DNA of 64,000 nucleotides from Streptococcus gwangjuense (GCF_003627155.1 NZ_CP032621.1:1902501-1966500); one strand, 5' to 3'. Counted from the first letter of the stretch, positions 1 through 10,242 are shown. A program made the numbers and translations. Notes: a model not told the origin generated them from the letters alone.

Positions 1-393
1 TCCAGTCCCATGTTGACGGAGATAAATAACAACTTCCAGCATATCCCTGATTTCTTCTATAGGTAGGTCGTGGCGGGTCTTGAGATAATTTTGGCATTTT
101 TGAAATAGTTTTTCGAGTTCACTAGTCCCTAGGATTGAGCTCATATTGAGATAGGTTTGCCTGATTTCTGTTCGTTGGCTAGGTTGATAGAGATGGCAGA
201 TATAGTCAAACTCTTCAAAACTCATATTGATTTGCCGGAGAAGAAACTCCATATTTTCATATTTGGGAGTTACCTTGCCGCTTTCAATCTTTGATAGGCT
301 GGTTCTTGAAATGACATTTCCACAGACCTCTTCTTGGGTCAATCCTTTTGACTCGCGTATTTGTTTATAGACCTTTCCGAAATCATAACGCAT
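1..393 (-). CDS. Rgg/GadR/MutR-family regulator (partial, N-terminal 131 residues)
   Basis: The frame opens at an ATG at 391-393 on the minus strand behind a GGAGAAAATT ribosome site and stays open to the window edge, so the C-terminus is missing. The first ~60 residues form an XRE-type helix-turn-helix (FGKVYKQIRESKGLTQEEV, then SRTSLSKIESGK). This is followed by the FEEFDYI segment and the start of the helical repeat domain typical of Rgg proteins, cytoplasmic regulators that bind imported short peptides. It is divergent from a pheromone-like mini-gene at 576 and a lactococcin-972-type bacteriocin, so it is probably the local activator. It may correspond to the pneumococcal RtgR-type Rgg known near this chromosomal position, but that is not proven here. 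Confidence 0.88.
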   Translation of the reverse strand, partial: MRYDFGKVYKQIRESKGLTQEEVCGNVISRTSLSKIESGKVTPKYENMEFLLRQINMSFEEFDYICHLYQPSQRTEIRQTYLNMSSILGTSELEKLFQKCQNYLKTRHDLPIEEIRDMLEVVIYLRQHGTG

Positions 394-408
394 AATTTTC
401 TCCTTTTC

Positions 409-422
409 GTGAAAAAGTTAAC
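409..422. promoter_or_regulatory. Candidate Rgg operator, copy 1
   Basis: GTGAAAAAGTTAAC lies just upstream of the rgg ribosome site (rgg reads leftward). It is repeated almost exactly at 495-509. Both copies carry the palindromic core GTTAAC. That Rgg binds here is inferred from the placement and the repetition. Confidence 0.4.
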
Positions 423-446
423 AAATAATAAAATCCTATTAAAAAT

Positions 447-475
447 ATTGTATCATAGTAACAGGGATAGTAAAA
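447..475 (-). promoter_or_regulatory. Putative rgg promoter
   Basis: On the minus strand there is a TACAAT -10 (447-452) with a TG two bases upstream and a TTTTAC -35-like hexamer at 470-475, 17 bp apart. The transcript would cross the operator copy at 409-422 before the rgg start. Confidence 0.45.
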
Positions 476-494
476 AAGAAAACTAAAATAATGT

Positions 495-542
495 GTGAAA
501 AAAGTTAACTAATTTTAAAATAGAGTAAAGAAGAAGTATACT
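495..542 (+). promoter_or_regulatory. Pheromone/bacteriocin promoter with Rgg operator copy 2
   Basis: GTGAAAAAAGTTAAC (495-509) sits directly upstream of a poor -35 (TTTAAA, 514-519) and a good -10 (TATACT, 537-542) with 17 bp spacing. A strong -10 with a degenerate -35 and an adjacent repeat is the usual look of an activator-dependent promoter. Confidence 0.5.
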
Positions 543-575
543 ATAGATACAAAATACAGATAGGAAGGAAAGAGT

Positions 576-662
576 ATGAATAAAAAAGTTTTTCGCTTTT
601 TAGTTGTTCTTGCGTTTTTATTCAGCATTGCTACGGTTTTCCCATGGAGATGGCCGATATAA
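576..662 (+). CDS. Short hydrophobic pheromone-like peptide with C-terminal W-x-W
   Basis: A 28-codon ORF starts at an ATG with an AGGAAGG ribosome site at 562-568. The peptide has a basic N-terminus (MNKK), a hydrophobic core of about 16 residues and the C-terminal tail FPWRWPI. This is the layout of SHP/ComS-type precursors that are exported, trimmed to the C-terminus and re-imported to activate an Rgg. Paired tryptophans are seen in XIP-type (WW) and W-x-W-type streptococcal pheromones. It is divergent from the Rgg at 1-393 and upstream of the bacteriocin, which fits a quorum-sensing pair. The mature form is not known. Confidence 0.7.
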   Translation: MNKKVFRFLVVLAFLFSIATVFPWRWPI

Positions 663-730
663 TGCGCTAGTTGTAAAAATGAAAGAAACGTGAGTCCAAT
701 GGACTACGATACTTGTTGATAAATTACTAT

Positions 731-751
731 AGCTGTTTTTACGGAACAGCT
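731..751 (+). other. Leader hairpin before bacteriocin gene
   Basis: AGCTGTT and AACAGCT form a 7-bp stem with a 7-nt loop, followed closely by the AGGAG ribosome site of the bacteriocin gene. A smaller stem (AGTCC/GGACT) is at 693-705. There is no U-tract, so it is more likely an mRNA processing or stability element than a terminator. Confidence 0.35.
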
Positions 752-774
752 CTCGATAATAGGAGAAATAAATC

Positions 775-1059
775 ATGAGAAAATTAGTTAAAATTGGTAT
801 TGCATCTTTAATGGTATGTGGTATACTTGCTACTACAAATGCTTTAGCAGTATGGGTTGATGGTGGTCAATGGAACTATGGAGTAGGTTGGACAGGAACT
901 TTTGGATATTCTGATTATTTACATTCTACTCGATCTCATACAGCAACTGTCAAGCATGGAGGTAGAATCTCTAAGGATCGTGAAGATCCCGAGGTTTGGG
1001 CTAAAGCTTCCCTTAATAAAATTCCGCCAACAGGATTAGAATATTTCTATGGATTTTAA
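775..1059 (+). CDS. Lactococcin 972-family bacteriocin precursor
   Basis: The 94-residue precursor has a Sec signal peptide (basic start, hydrophobic core, cleavage expected after ALA at about residue 25), leaving about 69 residues. The mature part carries the lactococcin 972 pattern: GGQWNYG near the start, SDYLHSTRSHTATV in the middle, a Gly-Arg/Lys-Asp stretch, VWAKAS, and an aromatic end (EYFYGF). Family members are secreted, unmodified bacteriocins; lactococcin 972 itself binds lipid II and blocks septum formation. The ribosome site AGGAG is at 761-765. The next two genes are the family's usual DUF1430/ABC partners, and a pheromone-like mini-gene precedes it. The call is strong; the target range is unknown. 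Confidence 0.9.
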   Translation: MRKLVKIGIASLMVCGILATTNALAVWVDGGQWNYGVGWTGTFGYSDYLHSTRSHTATVKHGGRISKDREDPEVWAKASLNKIPPTGLEYFYGF

Positions 1060-1069
1060 GTGAAATTTT

Positions 1070-1090
1070 CCCTCTCCTATTAGGAGAGGG
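1070..1090 (+). terminator. Attenuator-like hairpin between bacteriocin and immunity genes
   Basis: CCCTCTCCTA and TAGGAGAGGG form a GC-rich stem with a minimal loop, 10 bases after the bacteriocin stop. It is followed by AGAACTTTAG rather than a U-run, so it probably causes partial termination or protects the upstream mRNA. Either would give more bacteriocin than transporter message. Confidence 0.55.
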
Positions 1091-1113
1091 AGAACTTTAG
1101 TGGAGGTACTTTT

Positions 1114-3222
1114 ATGAAAAAAATCAGTCATCTTTGTATGTTTCTGCTGTTGCTGTGTACCACTTTTTTTGTTTTTAATGTAAACTACACACGTGAAGCG
1201 GTTCGGATTCGGGAAATGGGAAAGACTGTAGATTCTTTGGATTTGTATTTGAAAGATATTAACGAACCTGCAGCGTCTGTTCTTCGATTTTTTGAGGATG
1301 TATCAAAGGAGTACAAAGTCTCCATCATCAAAACAGATAGTGGTGATGAGGTAATCAAGTCTGGTGTTTTTGATAAAGATACCTTCCCCTACCAAGAGTT
1401 TGGGATTTCTTCTCTTGATTTTACCACAGATGGTGAAGGAGTCTACAGTAATAAAGAAATTTCTAATAAACTTGGTACGATTCCGACCTTTCTAAAAGCC
1501 AAGCCTATTCAGCTTATGACTTTTCAAACCTATATCAAGGATACATCTCGTAGTTTAAATGGTCGCTATACGATAACTTCTACACAAGAGATGGATAAGG
1601 ATAGGATTGTACAGAAATGGAGCGATTTTTTCAAGATAGACCAGGCTACCTTGCTAGAGCCTACCTATAAAAGTGCAGTGGAAGTCATAAACCGAGATTT
1701 GCTTTTAACTGCCATTGTTTTTGTCTTGGCTATTTTACTTCTTGTGTTAGTAACAGTTTATCAGCCGATGATGGAGATGAAACGAGTGGGGGTTCAAAAG
1801 TTACTTGGTTTTCAAAGCGGGGCGATTTTAGCTGGTTTTGTAAAGACTAATTTTTATCTTCTCTTGGGTGGAAGTCTTGTCATTGACTTGGGACTATTTT
1901 TAGTGCTAGACTACAGGCCAAAACTTCTGTTCCCAAGTTTACTCTTATCCCAATTTCTGCTTTTACAGTTGTATTTGTTCATCAGTTGGCTGACCTACCT
2001 GATGATTCAGAAAATGACAGTTAGTTCCATATTGAAAGGTTTTTCATCTGTCAAACTTGGTCTCATCTTCAATTATGTGATGAAAATAGGGACAACTATT
2101 TTACTGACGGCCTTACTGATTGGGGTAGGCAGAAGTCTAGAACAAGAAAACAAAGAACTTGCTTATCAGCAACAGTGGGTAAGCCAAGGGAATTACTTGA
2201 CCTTAGAAACCTTCCAACTCAATGATAACCTGTGGCAAGAAGAGCTAGCAGGGTCAGGGAAATCTACAGATTATTTCTACCAATTTTATCAAGATTTGCT
2301 AGCAAAAATACAAGTAAATTATGTGCGAAGTGCGAGTCTTCCTATCAAACCAGTCATCAAAGCAGAACAAGTGCAGCAGTACCAACTGCCTGATAAGGTA
2401 GATGTTTACTATGCTAATAGCAATTTTCTAAAGAGCAAGGGATTCAAGTTACCAGAAACCAGCACTAAAAAAGTTATTTTGATGCCAGCCAGTGCCAAAG
2501 GACAAGAAGGTAAGAATCAGTTCTTGGGAAAATCCATAGCCTATCTTTCTATGAGGTATGAAGATCAGCAAAAGCAAAGGATAGAAGATATGGATGTAGA
2601 AATTGCCTACTATGAAGGAGATTGGTCTTTCTTCCCTTATAATAATGAGCGAAAGGAAAATCTCCACAATCCAATCATTAGTCTGGTAAATGATCAAGAC
2701 ATGATGTGGGAAGAAAAGACTCGCTTGTCAACGACAGGTTTAAACAATCCGATGAAAGTTGAAAATACAGAACAAAATCAAAAAGTGATTACGGAGTTAG
2801 TTGAGAAATTATCAGATGGGAATTATTTAAAATTTTCATCGATTCAAGCCATTCAACAAGAGAAAGTAGATTCTTATCGAGATGCAGTTCGAAATCTTAA
2901 TATACTCTTTGCTTTATTTGGTTTCCTTAGCATGATGATTTCCTACTTCTTACTAGTAACAACTTTCTTATTGAAGCGAACAGATATCATTACCAAGAAG
3001 TTTATGGGGTGGAAGCTGGTTGATCGCTATCGTCCTCTCCTCGTTCTGCTCTTGCTGGGCTATAGTCTCCCTCTTCTAATCTTGATTTTCTTTGCCCATG
3101 CGCTTTTGCCACTTCTACTGTTTGCAGGCTTTACATGTTTGGATATACTATTTGTGCTAGCCTTGGCTTCTAGGATGGAGAAAAGAAGTCTAGTAGAGTT
3201 ATTGAAAGGGGGCATCTTATGA
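1114..3222 (+). CDS. DUF1430 bacteriocin-associated integral membrane protein (ABC permease-like)
   Basis: The 702-residue membrane protein has one N-terminal membrane segment (LCMFLLLLCTTFFVF), a ~160-residue extracellular part, a group of 3-4 hydrophobic segments around residues 195-345, a second large extracellular part, and about three segments at the C-terminus (from ~610). This FtsX/MacB-like layout and its position after a lactococcin-972 gene match the DUF1430 family, which works with a dedicated ATPase in immunity and/or export. Because the bacteriocin has its own Sec signal, self-protection is the likelier role. The stop overlaps the ATPase start by 4 bp, implying translational coupling. 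Confidence 0.85.
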   Translation: MKKISHLCMFLLLLCTTFFVFNVNYTREAVRIREMGKTVDSLDLYLKDINEPAASVLRFFEDVSKEYKVSIIKTDSGDEVIKSGVFDKDTFPYQEFGISSLDFTTDGEGVYSNKEISNKLGTIPTFLKAKPIQLMTFQTYIKDTSRSLNGRYTITSTQEMDKDRIVQKWSDFFKIDQATLLEPTYKSAVEVINRDLLLTAIVFVLAILLLVLVTVYQPMMEMKRVGVQKLLGFQSGAILAGFVKTNFYLLLGGSLVIDLGLFLVLDYRPKLLFPSLLLSQFLLLQLYLFISWLTYLMIQKMTVSSILKGFSSVKLGLIFNYVMKIGTTILLTALLIGVGRSLEQENKELAYQQQWVSQGNYLTLETFQLNDNLWQEELAGSGKSTDYFYQFYQDLLAKIQVNYVRSASLPIKPVIKAEQVQQYQLPDKVDVYYANSNFLKSKGFKLPETSTKKVILMPASAKGQEGKNQFLGKSIAYLSMRYEDQQKQRIEDMDVEIAYYEGDWSFFPYNNERKENLHNPIISLVNDQDMMWEEKTRLSTTGLNNPMKVENTEQNQKVITELVEKLSDGNYLKFSSIQAIQQEKVDSYRDAVRNLNILFALFGFLSMMISYFLLVTTFLLKRTDIITKKFMGWKLVDRYRPLLVLLLLGYSLPLLILIFFAHALLPLLLFAGFTCLDILFVLALASRMEKRSLVELLKGGIL

Positions 3223-3848
3223 TTGAGTTGGAAAATATTACCAAAACCATTGGGGGAAAAGTGATTTTGGATAACTTGTCTCTCAGGATTGATCAGGGGG
3301 ATTTGGTAGCCATTGTTGGTAAGAGTGGTAGTGGTAAGTCGACCTTGTTAAATTTATTAGGTTTGATAGATGGTGATTATAGCGGACGGTATGAGATTTT
3401 TGGTCAGACAAATCTAGCGGTCAATTCTGCCAAGTCACAAACAATAATCCGTGAACATATCTCTTATCTATTTCAAAATTTTGCTCTGATTGATGATGAA
3501 ACGGTCGAGTACAATCTTATGCTGGCGCTGAAATATGTGAAATTGTCTAAGAAAGACAAGCTCAAAAAGGTGGAAGAGATTTTAGAGAGAGTAGGTTTGT
3601 CAGCTACTTTGCATCAAAAGGTCTCCGAGTTGTCTGGTGGGGAGCAACAACGAATTGCAGTTGCTAGAGCCATCTTAAAACCCAGCCAGCTGATTTTAGC
3701 CGATGAACCAACAGGTTCTCTGGATCCTGAAAATAGAGATTTGGTCTTGAAGTTTCTCTTAGAGATGAATCGAGAAGGGAAAACAGTCATTATTGTGACC
3801 CACGATGCTTATGTAGCCCAACAATGTCATCGTGTCATTGAATTGTGA
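3219..3848 (+). CDS. ABC transporter ATP-binding protein of the lactococcin 972 immunity/transport system
   Basis: The 209-residue ATPase has Walker A GKSGSGKST (about residues 34-42), a Q-loop, the signature LSGGEQQR, Walker B LILADEPTG, a D-loop and an H-loop in VTHD. It resembles the LolD/MacB class of ATPases that drive FtsX-like permeases. It overlaps the upstream DUF1430 gene by 4 bp, so the two form one transporter and are co-translated. It is probably the last gene of the bacteriocin operon, since a long non-coding stretch and a new promoter follow. Confidence 0.88.
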   Translation: MIELENITKTIGGKVILDNLSLRIDQGDLVAIVGKSGSGKSTLLNLLGLIDGDYSGRYEIFGQTNLAVNSAKSQTIIREHISYLFQNFALIDDETVEYNLMLALKYVKLSKKDKLKKVEEILERVGLSATLHQKVSELSGGEQQRIAVARAILKPSQLILADEPTGSLDPENRDLVLKFLLEMNREGKTVIIVTHDAYVAQQCHRVIEL

Positions 3849-4299
3849 AAAATACAGAAATCTTATCAAAAATCTTTAAATTTAAGGATACCTTTAAAAT
3901 TTAATTTTAAAACACTCATTTATCAACATTTTTGATTGATAAAAATAGGAAATCGGTTGTTTTTGGGAGATTCCCTAAAATTACCTCCTAACCACACGTA
4001 CTAAAAAGATACTTCCTATGGAAATCGTATGACTCTGAAGCTTCGAATAGTTCAGTTTTCATGATTTTTATGCTATTCTAGCTTTAAAATCCTTCTGAAC
4101 GTAAAATTTTAAGCAGTAAAAGACTTAGAATATCCCTAAAACATTTATTTTATGGTAATTCTAAACGTAGAATTGCGTGGATATGTATGGATTTAATCTG
4201 TTCGATAGTTAGGACAGCTCTATTCTGGGAAATCTGAGCTATCAATGGTTAAGAACAGCATTTCAACAATGGATTTTGTTGAAGGATTGATTATTTTAT
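3849..4299. other. AT-rich intergenic region without a recognised gene
   Basis: No convincing ORF was found. Small inverted repeats are present: TTTATCAA/TTGATAAA at 3919-3943 and AATTCTA/TAGAATT with an AACG loop at 4157-4174. Further imperfect stems lie around 4205-4260. The base composition is more AT-rich than the flanking genes. It marks the edge of the bacteriocin island. Confidence 0.5.
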
Positions 4300-4330
4300 G
4301 AAAGAGGTTGGCAGATTATCAGCCTCTTTC
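4300..4330 (+). terminator. Probable terminator upstream of mnmA
   Basis: GAAAGAGGTTG and CAGCCTCTTTC form an 11-bp stem (one G-U) with a 9-nt loop, followed by a pyrimidine-rich TTGTCTTCTC. The same tract supplies the mnmA -35. Confidence 0.5.
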
Positions 4331-4359
4331 TTGTCTTCTCTAACCAAGCATGTTATAAT
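4331..4359 (+). promoter_or_regulatory. mnmA promoter
   Basis: TTGTCT (4331-4336), a 17-bp spacer and an extended -10 TGtTATAAT (core 4354-4359). The expected start is near 4366, giving a leader of about 75 nt that contains the direct repeat at 4374-4414. Confidence 0.75.
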
Positions 4360-4361
4360 GA

Positions 4362-5561
<1,200 letters not shown>

Positions 5562-5562
5562 A

Positions 5563-5590
5563 TTGACAAATTTTCTCAATTTGCTACAAT
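5563..5590 (+). promoter_or_regulatory. Promoter for nudix-mnmG
   Basis: TTGACA (5563-5568), a 16-bp spacer and TACAAT (5585-5590), starting 1 nt after the mnmA stop. The leader contains a small TGCAGG/CCTGCA stem at 5631-5651. Confidence 0.75.
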
Positions 5591-5701
5591 AATAAAAGCA
5601 ATAGAAATGATGGTCAAAGCTCATGGATGTTGCAGGCTTTTTTGTCCTGCACTTCTTTGGAGTTTTGACTGTTTTTGTGTCGTTTAAGGGAAAGGACAAG
5701 A

Positions 5702-6157
5702 ATGACTCAGCAAGACTTTCGGACAAAAGTAGGAAATACGGTTTTTGGAGTTCGGGCGACAGCCTTGATTCTCCAAAATCGCAAGCTTCTAGTTACCAAA
5801 GACAAGGGCAAGTATTACACTATCGGCGGTGCGATTCAAGTCAATGAAAGAACGGAAGACGCGGTAGTCCGTGAAGTGAGGGAAGAACTGGGTGTCAAAG
5901 CTCAAGCTGGGCAGCTAGCTTTTGTGGTTGAAAATCGTTTTGAACAGGACGGTGTATACTATCACAACATCGAATTTCATTATTTGGTAGACTTACTGGA
6001 AGATGCTCCGTTGACCATGCAGGAAGATGAGAAAAGGCAGCCCTGTGAATGGATTGACATAGACAAGCTTGAGGGTATCAATCTAGTTCCAGCCTTTTTA
6101 AAAACAGCCTTACCCGATTGGAACGACCAACTGCGACACATTCATCTTGAGGAATAG
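5702..6157 (+). CDS. Nudix (MutT-like) hydrolase
   Basis: The 151-residue protein has a full Nudix box, GGAIQVNERTEDAVV followed by REVREELGV (about residues 43-66), so it should cleave a nucleoside diphosphate linked to another group using Mg2+. The substrate cannot be read from the sequence, so a sanitising role like MutT is only one option. The start at MTQQDF is preferred because AAGGAC precedes it; nine upstream in-frame codons lack a ribosome site. It stands 9 bp ahead of mnmG and is probably co-transcribed from the promoter at 5563. Confidence 0.88.
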   Translation: MTQQDFRTKVGNTVFGVRATALILQNRKLLVTKDKGKYYTIGGAIQVNERTEDAVVREVREELGVKAQAGQLAFVVENRFEQDGVYYHNIEFHYLVDLLEDAPLTMQEDEKRQPCEWIDIDKLEGINLVPAFLKTALPDWNDQLRHIHLEE

Positions 6158-6166
6158 GAGAGAAGT

Positions 6167-8080
6167 ATGACATATCATTTTACTGAAGAATACGATATTA
6201 TTGTAATTGGTGCGGGACACGCTGGGGTAGAAGCATCCCTAGCAGCTAGCCGTATGGGGTGTAAGGTCTTGCTTGCGACCATCAACATTGAAATGCTGGC
6301 TTTCATGCCTTGTAACCCCTCTATCGGTGGTTCTGCCAAGGGAATCGTTGTGCGTGAAGTTGATGCCCTCGGTGGCGAGATGGCTAAGACCATTGACAAG
6401 ACTTACATCCAGATGAAGATGCTCAACACAGGTAAGGGTCCTGCCGTTCGTGCCCTTCGTGCGCAGGCTGACAAGGAGCTTTACTCTAAGGAGATGCGCA
6501 AGACAGTTGAAAATCAAGAAAATCTGACCCTTCGTCAGACTATGATTGATGAGATTTTGGTTGAAGATGGCAAGGTTGTCGGTGTACGTACAGCGACCCA
6601 TCAAGAATATGCTGCCAAGGCTGTTATCGTGACGACAGGAACAGCCCTCCGAGGGGAAATTATCATTGGAGACCTTAAGTATTCATCAGGTCCTAACCAC
6701 AGCCTAGCTTCTATTAACCTTGCTGACAATCTCAAGGAACTAGGCCTCGAAATCGGTCGTTTCAAGACAGGAACTCCTCCACGTGTCAAGGCTTCTTCTA
6801 TCAATTACGATGTGACAGAGATTCAGCCAGGGGACGAAGCACCGAATCACTTCTCATACACTTCACGTGATGAGGATTATGTCAAGGACCAAGTGCCATG
6901 CTGGTTGACCTACACCAATGGTACCAGTCATGAGATTATCCAAAACAACCTCCACCGTGCGCCTATGTTTACAGGTGTGGTCAAGGGAGTGGGACCTCGT
7001 TACTGCCCATCGATTGAGGATAAGATTGTGCGCTTTGCGGACAAGGAACGCCACCAACTCTTCCTTGAGCCAGAAGGGCGCAATACAGAGGAAGTCTATG
7101 TCCAAGGACTTTCAACCAGTCTGCCTGAGGATGTACAGCGTGAGTTGGTTCATTCTATCAAAGGGTTGGAGAATGCTGAGATGATGCGAACAGGTTATGC
7201 CATTGAGTATGACATGGTCTTGCCACACCAGTTGCGTGCGACTCTGGAAACCAAGAAAATCTCAGGACTTTTCACTGCTGGTCAGACAAATGGAACATCA
7301 GGTTATGAAGAAGCTGCTGGCCAAGGGATTATCGCTGGGATCAATGCGGCTCTGAAAATCCAAGGCAAGCCTGAGTTGATTTTGAAGCGCAGTGACGGTT
7401 ATATCGGTGTGATGATTGACGATTTGGTGACCAAGGGAACCATTGAACCCTACCGTCTCTTGACCAGTCGTGCTGAATACCGTCTCATTCTTCGCCATGA
7501 CAATGCTGATATGCGTTTGACAGAGATGGGACGCGAGATTGGCCTTGTGGATGATGAACGCTGGGCTCGTTTTGAAATCAAGAAAAATCAATTTGACAAT
7601 GAGATGAAGCGCCTAGACAGCATCAAACTCAAGCCAGTCAAGGAAACCAATGCTAAGGTTGAGGAGATGGGCTTCAAGCCGTTGACAGATGCAGTGACAG
7701 CCAAGGAATTCCTTCGCCGTCCAGAAGTTTCTTACCAAGATGTGGTGGCTTTCATCGGACCAGCTGCAGAGGACTTGGATGACAAGATTATCGAATTGAT
7801 TGAAACAGAAATCAAGTACGAAGGCTATATTTCCAAAGCTATGGACCAGGTTGCCAAGATGAAACGCATGGAAGAAAAACGCATTCCAGCCAATATTGAT
7901 TGGGACGACATTGATTCTATCGCAACCGAAGCCCGTCAGAAGTTCAAACTCATCAATCCAGAAACCATCGGCCAAGCCAGCCGTATTTCGGGAGTAAACC
8001 CAGCAGACATTTCTATTTTGATGGTGTATCTTGAAGGTAAAAATCGTAGTATTTCTAAAAATCAAGAAAAGAAAGCATAG
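6167..8080 (+). CDS. mnmG: tRNA uridine-5-carboxymethylaminomethyl modification enzyme MnmG (GidA)
   Basis: This FAD-dependent subunit of the MnmE-MnmG complex builds the cmnm5 group on wobble uridine 34. The 637 residues match the family length. The N-terminal dinucleotide-binding motif is [12 protein letters not shown] (about residues 14-25). GTALRGEI and GYEEAAGQG are the family signatures, and the helical C-terminal domain used for MnmE and tRNA contacts is present. An AGGAG ribosome site is 5 nt upstream. Together with mnmA it covers both the C2 and C5 modifications of the same base, which explains the linkage. Confidence 0.97.
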   Translation: MTYHFTEEYDIIVIGAGHAGVEASLAASRMGCKVLLATINIEMLAFMPCNPSIGGSAKGIVVREVDALGGEMAKTIDKTYIQMKMLNTGKGPAVRALRAQADKELYSKEMRKTVENQENLTLRQTMIDEILVEDGKVVGVRTATHQEYAAKAVIVTTGTALRGEIIIGDLKYSSGPNHSLASINLADNLKELGLEIGRFKTGTPPRVKASSINYDVTEIQPGDEAPNHFSYTSRDEDYVKDQVPCWLTYTNGTSHEIIQNNLHRAPMFTGVVKGVGPRYCPSIEDKIVRFADKERHQLFLEPEGRNTEEVYVQGLSTSLPEDVQRELVHSIKGLENAEMMRTGYAIEYDMVLPHQLRATLETKKISGLFTAGQTNGTSGYEEAAGQGIIAGINAALKIQGKPELILKRSDGYIGVMIDDLVTKGTIEPYRLLTSRAEYRLILRHDNADMRLTEMGREIGLVDDERWARFEIKKNQFDNEMKRLDSIKLKPVKETNAKVEEMGFKPLTDAVTAKEFLRRPEVSYQDVVAFIGPAAEDLDDKIIELIETEIKYEGYISKAMDQVAKMKRMEEKRIPANIDWDDIDSIATEARQKFKLINPETIGQASRISGVNPADISILMVYLEGKNRSISKNQEKKA

Positions 8081-8084
8081 AGAA

Positions 8085-8112
8085 AAACAGCTCCGAAAAC
8101 GGGGCTGTTTTA
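8085..8112. terminator. Bidirectional terminator between mnmG and rnjA
   Basis: AAACAGCTCCG and CGGGGCTGTTT form a GC-rich stem around an AAAA loop. It has A's on the left and T's on the right, placed between convergent stops. Confidence 0.85.
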
Positions 8113-8116
8113 TGAT

Positions 8117-9796
8117 TTATTCTTCATCTGGTGTGAGGATCATTGGGATAATAATCGGTTCACGTTCTGTATTTTCATAGAGGAATGGTCGAATGGCGTT
8201 GACAATGGCACCATTGACAGATTGCACGCTGGCGTCCTTATTTTTCAGTGCGATACGAATCGCATTGAAGAGGATGCGCTGGCTTTGGCGAATCAAATCA
8301 CCAGACTCTCTCATGTAGACAAAGCCTCGGCTGAGGATATCTGGGCCAGACAGAATCATCTGAGACTTGAAGTCAACAGTTGCGACTGCTAGAACGACAC
8401 CGTCCTCAGATAAATCACGACGATCTTTGAGGACAGCTGCACCGATTTCACCGATACGATTTCCATCGACATAGATGTCTTGGGCGTTGAAATGACCTGC
8501 GATACGAGCTGAGTCAGCAGTAAGAGCAAGAACATCACCATTGCTCATGATAAAGATATTGTCCTTCTCGACACCAGTATCCACTGCTAGTCCAGCGTGG
8601 ACTTTTTGCATGCGGTATTCACCGTGGACAGGCATGAAGTATTTTGGCTTAATCAAGCGGAGCATAAGTTTTTGCTCTTGCTGACCACCGTGTCCAGATG
8701 TATGGATATTGTTCACTTTACCGTGGATAACTTCGACACCAGCTTCAGAAATGATGTTAATCAGCTTGTTGACGCTAGTAGTGTTTCCAGGGATTGGGCT
8801 AGAAGAGAAGATGACAGTATCTCCGGGTTGGAGTTGTACCTGACGGTGGGTTCCGTTGGCGATACGAGAGAGAGCTGCCATTGGCTCACCCTGACTACCT
8901 GTACAGAGGATCAGAACCTCGCCTGCAGGATAGTCTTTGATTTCATTTGGCTCGATAAAGGTTCCTTTAGGAGCTTTGATGTAACCAAGTTCGATTCCGT
9001 TGACAATGGCCTTTTCCATAGAGCGACCAAAGACCGCAATCTTACGTCCAGTCTTAACAGCAGCTTCTGTTGCTTGCTGGAGACGGAAGATATTTGAGGC
9101 AAAGGATGCAAAGATGATGCGTCCTTCGATGCCTTGGATAATCTTCATGATGGACTGGCCAACGACTTTTTCAGAGTTGGTAAAGGTTGGCACTTCTGCA
9201 TTTGTCGAGTCAGATAGGAGACAGAGTACGCCTTCTTCACCAAGGGCAGCCATACGGTGCAAGTCCGCAGGTTCTCCAACTGGAGTGAAGTCGAACTTGA
9301 AGTCACCTGTACAGACGATTTTTCCTTGAGGAGTATGAATGACAATCCCTAAAGGCTCTGGAATAGAGTGAGTGGTTCTAAAGAAAGTTGCCTTGAGATT
9401 TTTAAAGGTCAACTCAGTGTTGTGGTTGATTTCGTAAAGTTTGGCGTTGCGCAAGAGGCCGTGTTCTTCGAGTTTTCCACGGATTAAAGCCAAGGCAAGT
9501 GGTCCAGCGTAGATAGGGACATTTGCTTGCTTGAGTAGGAAAGGAATCCCACCGATGTGGTCCTCGTGTCCGTGTGTGATCAAAACAGCCTTGACGCGGT
9601 CGATATTGTCCACGATGTATGAGTAATCAGGAATGACGTAGTCGATACCCAGCAAATCATCTTCTGGGAATTTAATCCCAGCATCTACGATGATAATCTC
9701 GTCTTGGTATTCAATTCCGTATGTGTTTTTCCCGATTTCTCCCAGACCACCGATGGCAAAAACGCCAACTTCTTCAGGTTTAAGAGTATAGGCCAT
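8117..9796 (-). CDS. rnjA: Ribonuclease J1
   Basis: RNase J1 is a metallo-beta-lactamase/beta-CASP nuclease with 5'-3' exonuclease and endonuclease activity, central to mRNA decay in Firmicutes. It has 559 residues. Motifs seen are the zinc signature [12 protein letters not shown] (about residues 73-84), the later ligands CTGDFKFD and SDSTNAE, the beta-CASP segments and HTSGHGG near residue 370. J1 rather than J2 is chosen because rpoY sits immediately upstream, as in Bacillus ykzG-rnjA. One base separates the two genes, so they form a tight two-gene operon. Confidence 0.93.
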   Translation of the reverse strand: MAYTLKPEEVGVFAIGGLGEIGKNTYGIEYQDEIIIVDAGIKFPEDDLLGIDYVIPDYSYIVDNIDRVKAVLITHGHEDHIGGIPFLLKQANVPIYAGPLALALIRGKLEEHGLLRNAKLYEINHNTELTFKNLKATFFRTTHSIPEPLGIVIHTPQGKIVCTGDFKFDFTPVGEPADLHRMAALGEEGVLCLLSDSTNAEVPTFTNSEKVVGQSIMKIIQGIEGRIIFASFASNIFRLQQATEAAVKTGRKIAVFGRSMEKAIVNGIELGYIKAPKGTFIEPNEIKDYPAGEVLILCTGSQGEPMAALSRIANGTHRQVQLQPGDTVIFSSSPIPGNTTSVNKLINIISEAGVEVIHGKVNNIHTSGHGGQQEQKLMLRLIKPKYFMPVHGEYRMQKVHAGLAVDTGVEKDNIFIMSNGDVLALTADSARIAGHFNAQDIYVDGNRIGEIGAAVLKDRRDLSEDGVVLAVATVDFKSQMILSGPDILSRGFVYMRESGDLIRQSQRILFNAIRIALKNKDASVQSVNGAIVNAIRPFLYENTEREPIIIPMILTPDEE

Positions 9797-9797
9797 A

Positions 9798-10031
9798 TTA
9801 GAACTCCGTGATTTCGAAGGCGCCAGTTTCTTTTTCGTAATCTAGCAATTTGTCAGACAAGAGTTCGATATACTCGATATTGTACTCTGGGCGATTTTCT
9901 TCGACAAGTTGGCGAGCAGCGATACGGCCCTCAAGTTCTGAGTTGGCATCGATGTCTAGGTAAAGTGCGCGTGTAGTTTCACGACGTGGGCTACGTTCTT
10001 TTGTTTCTTGATAAAAAACTTTGTAAATCAT
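9798..10031 (-). CDS. rpoY: RNA polymerase epsilon subunit RpoY (DUF1447)
   Basis: The 77-residue acidic protein begins [18 protein letters not shown], the conserved start of the Firmicutes RNA polymerase epsilon subunit (formerly YkzG). It binds RNA polymerase near the secondary channel side and is not essential. The ribosome site AAGGAAC precedes the ATG. It is followed after 1 bp by rnjA, the family's standard context, linking transcription and RNA decay genes. Confidence 0.92.
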   Translation of the reverse strand: MIYKVFYQETKERSPRRETTRALYLDIDANSELEGRIAARQLVEENRPEYNIEYIELLSDKLLDYEKETGAFEITEF

Positions 10032-10141
10032 ATAGTTCCTTTCTATTTACAGGTCAGCTTATTCCAAACTTTTAGCATAGATTTGCTTGATTTCATTCCA
10101 ATTTGTGTCTAGATTGACCTTGATTCGTTACAATTATTTCA

Positions 10142-10170
10142 ATTATACCACAAAATGAAAAATTAGTAAA
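10142..10170 (-). promoter_or_regulatory. rpoY-rnjA promoter
   Basis: On the minus strand, TTTACT (10165-10170), a 17-bp spacer and an extended -10 TGgTATAAT (core 10142-10147). The leader to rpoY is about 105 nt, with nothing recognisable in it. Confidence 0.7.
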
Positions 10171-10213
10171 AGACGGAAACGAGAAAGTCATATAAGCACT
10201 CAAAGGTAAGCGT

Positions 10214-10242
10214 TTGTAAAAATAAAGAAAATATGTTATCTT
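10214..10242 (+). promoter_or_regulatory. Promoter of small membrane gene
   Basis: TTGTAA (10214-10219), 17 bp, then an extended -10 TGtTATCTT (core 10237-10242). Confidence 0.5.
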
